13,805 nt of DNA from Bacillota bacterium (GTDB taxonomy: Bacteria; Bacillota; Clostridia; Peptostreptococcales; Anaerovoracaceae), in the NCBI GenBank assembly GCA_017386805.1, contig JAFOGM010000350.1, positions 1 through 13,805 of the forward strand, read 5' to 3'. Each line of letters starts with the position of its first letter. The stretch's first letter is position 1. Below are positions 13,596 through 13,805 of the stretch, one piece after another. Under the pieces are notes generated by a model, which saw only the letters and a list, made by a program, of their open reading frames with translations, was not told where the DNA came from and did no database searches. Made by a program: the position numbers and the translations under genes.

Positions 13596-13606
13596 ATCAG
13601 AAAACG

Positions 13607-13634
13607 ACCCGGAGGAAAACCTCCGGGTTTCTTT
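13607..13634 (+). terminator. Intrinsic terminator after rpoZ
   Basis: CCCGGAGG (13608-13615) pairs with CCTCCGGG (13620-13627) around an AAAA loop; A13607-T13628 can extend the stem. TTTCTTT follows. It begins 12 bases after the rpoZ stop codon. Confidence 0.92.
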
Positions 13635-13647
13635 ATGTAAAAATATA

Positions 13648-13673
13648 TTGAAAAAAATTTAAAATTTTTTCAA
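13648..13673. repeat. AT-only inverted repeat
   Basis: TTGAAAAAA (13648-13656) and TTTTTTCAA (13665-13673) are perfect inverted copies separated by ATTTAAAA. The block sits between the rpoZ terminator and the next promoter, immediately upstream of the direct repeats. It could be an UP-element-like or bent A-tract region, or a protein site. Confidence 0.4.
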
Positions 13674-13697
13674 TTTAGTACTTTACAAATTTAGTAC
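13672..13697. repeat. Tandem 10-base direct repeat around the -35 box
   Basis: AATTTAGTAC occurs at 13672-13681 and 13688-13697, separated by exactly the six bases of the -35 box TTTACA. The 16-base period puts the copies about one and a half helical turns apart. A dyad TTTAG-N4-CTAAA (13690-13703) overlaps the second copy. Confidence 0.6.
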
Positions 13698-13710
13698 GCT
13701 AAAGTATAAT
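13682..13710 (+). promoter_or_regulatory. Promoter of the exported-protein gene at the right edge
   Basis: TTTACA (13682-13687), a 17-base spacer, then a perfect TATAAT (13705-13710). The transcript would start near 13717 and carry a leader of about 42 bases. The direct repeats flank the -35 box, so binding of a protein to them should block or alter polymerase access. Confidence 0.8.
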
Positions 13711-13758
13711 AAGGCCATAGTCAAAGGTGACTGAGTAAAAAGCAAAAGGAGAAAAGAC

Positions 13759-13805
13759 ATGATGAAGAAGTTAAGCGTATTATTAGCATTAGTGATGCTG
13801 TTCAG
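13759..13805 (+). CDS. Exported protein or lipoprotein, N-terminal fragment (3' partial)
   Basis: Only the first 15 codons are inside the window. They read MMKKLSVLLALVMLF, a typical signal peptide start: two lysines then a hydrophobic run. Whether a lipobox cysteine follows cannot be seen, so lipoprotein versus secreted protein is open. AAAGGAGA ends about seven bases before the first ATG; a second ATG follows directly at 13762 and could be the real start. The gene has its own strong promoter with repeats and is separated from rpoZ by a terminator. Confidence 0.7.
   Translation, partial: MMKKLSVLLALVMLF

Noticed and set aside
1..13805. Defence system, mobile element, CRISPR array or biosynthetic cluster
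   Set aside because: I looked for transposase, integrase, repeat-spacer arrays and toxin-antitoxin-like pairs and saw none. All sizeable genes belong to known housekeeping families.

Overview
The window looks like chromosomal DNA from a low-to-mid-GC Gram-positive bacterium of the Firmicutes, most likely a Clostridia-type anaerobe. The grounds are gene order and content (ylxM-ffh-rpsP-khpA-rimM-trmD, then yggS-sepF-yggT-divIVA-lspA-rluD, then rqcH/yicC-gmk-rpoZ), strong AAGGAGG-type ribosome binding sites before almost every gene, GTG and TTG starts, and a small Gin-like zinc-finger gene. I see no rRNA, tRNA, CRISPR array, insertion sequence or phage gene. Nearly everything is core housekeeping content, and I did not find a clear new multi-gene system.

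Left part (1-4073): the 3' end of an SseB-like gene, then a near-consensus promoter (289-317) driving ylxM, ffh, rpsP and khpA (protein targeting and ribosome/RNA functions). A hairpin plus a terminator-like hairpin sits between khpA and rimM. rimM and trmD (16S processing, tRNA m1G37) overlap by 4 bases. A strong terminator follows trmD, and rplS, usual here in Bacillus, is absent.

Middle part (4092-9552): a promoter whose -35 lies in the trmD terminator loop starts a tightly packed division/envelope operon: an orphan HlyD-like membrane protein, yggS, sepF, yggT, divIVA, lspA, an RluA-family pseudouridine synthase and a flavin reductase-like protein with a lysine-rich tail. Gaps are 0-20 bases. 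The S4-domain gene ylmH, which lies between yggT and divIVA in Bacillus, is missing. A long hairpin terminator ends the operon.

Right part (9553-13805): on the minus strand lie a 45-residue C-x2-C...C-x2-C protein resembling the anti-sigma factor Gin, with its own promoter, and rqcH (ribosome-associated quality control) with its terminator. A divergent promoter pair with overlapping -10 boxes serves rqcH and yicC. gmk has its own promoter and is followed by rpoZ with an unusually long acidic tail, then a terminator. The window ends in the signal peptide of an exported protein whose promoter is flanked by a 10-base direct repeat.

As a whole the genes support translation (Ffh, S16, RimM, TrmD, RluD, RqcH), septum placement (SepF, YggT, DivIVA), lipoprotein maturation (LspA), RNA turnover (YicC, KhpA) and transcription or nucleotide supply (RpoZ, Gmk). 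Observations worth a second look are mainly regulatory structures, the Gin-like gene, altered residues in TrmD and RqcH, charged protein tails and local gene losses.
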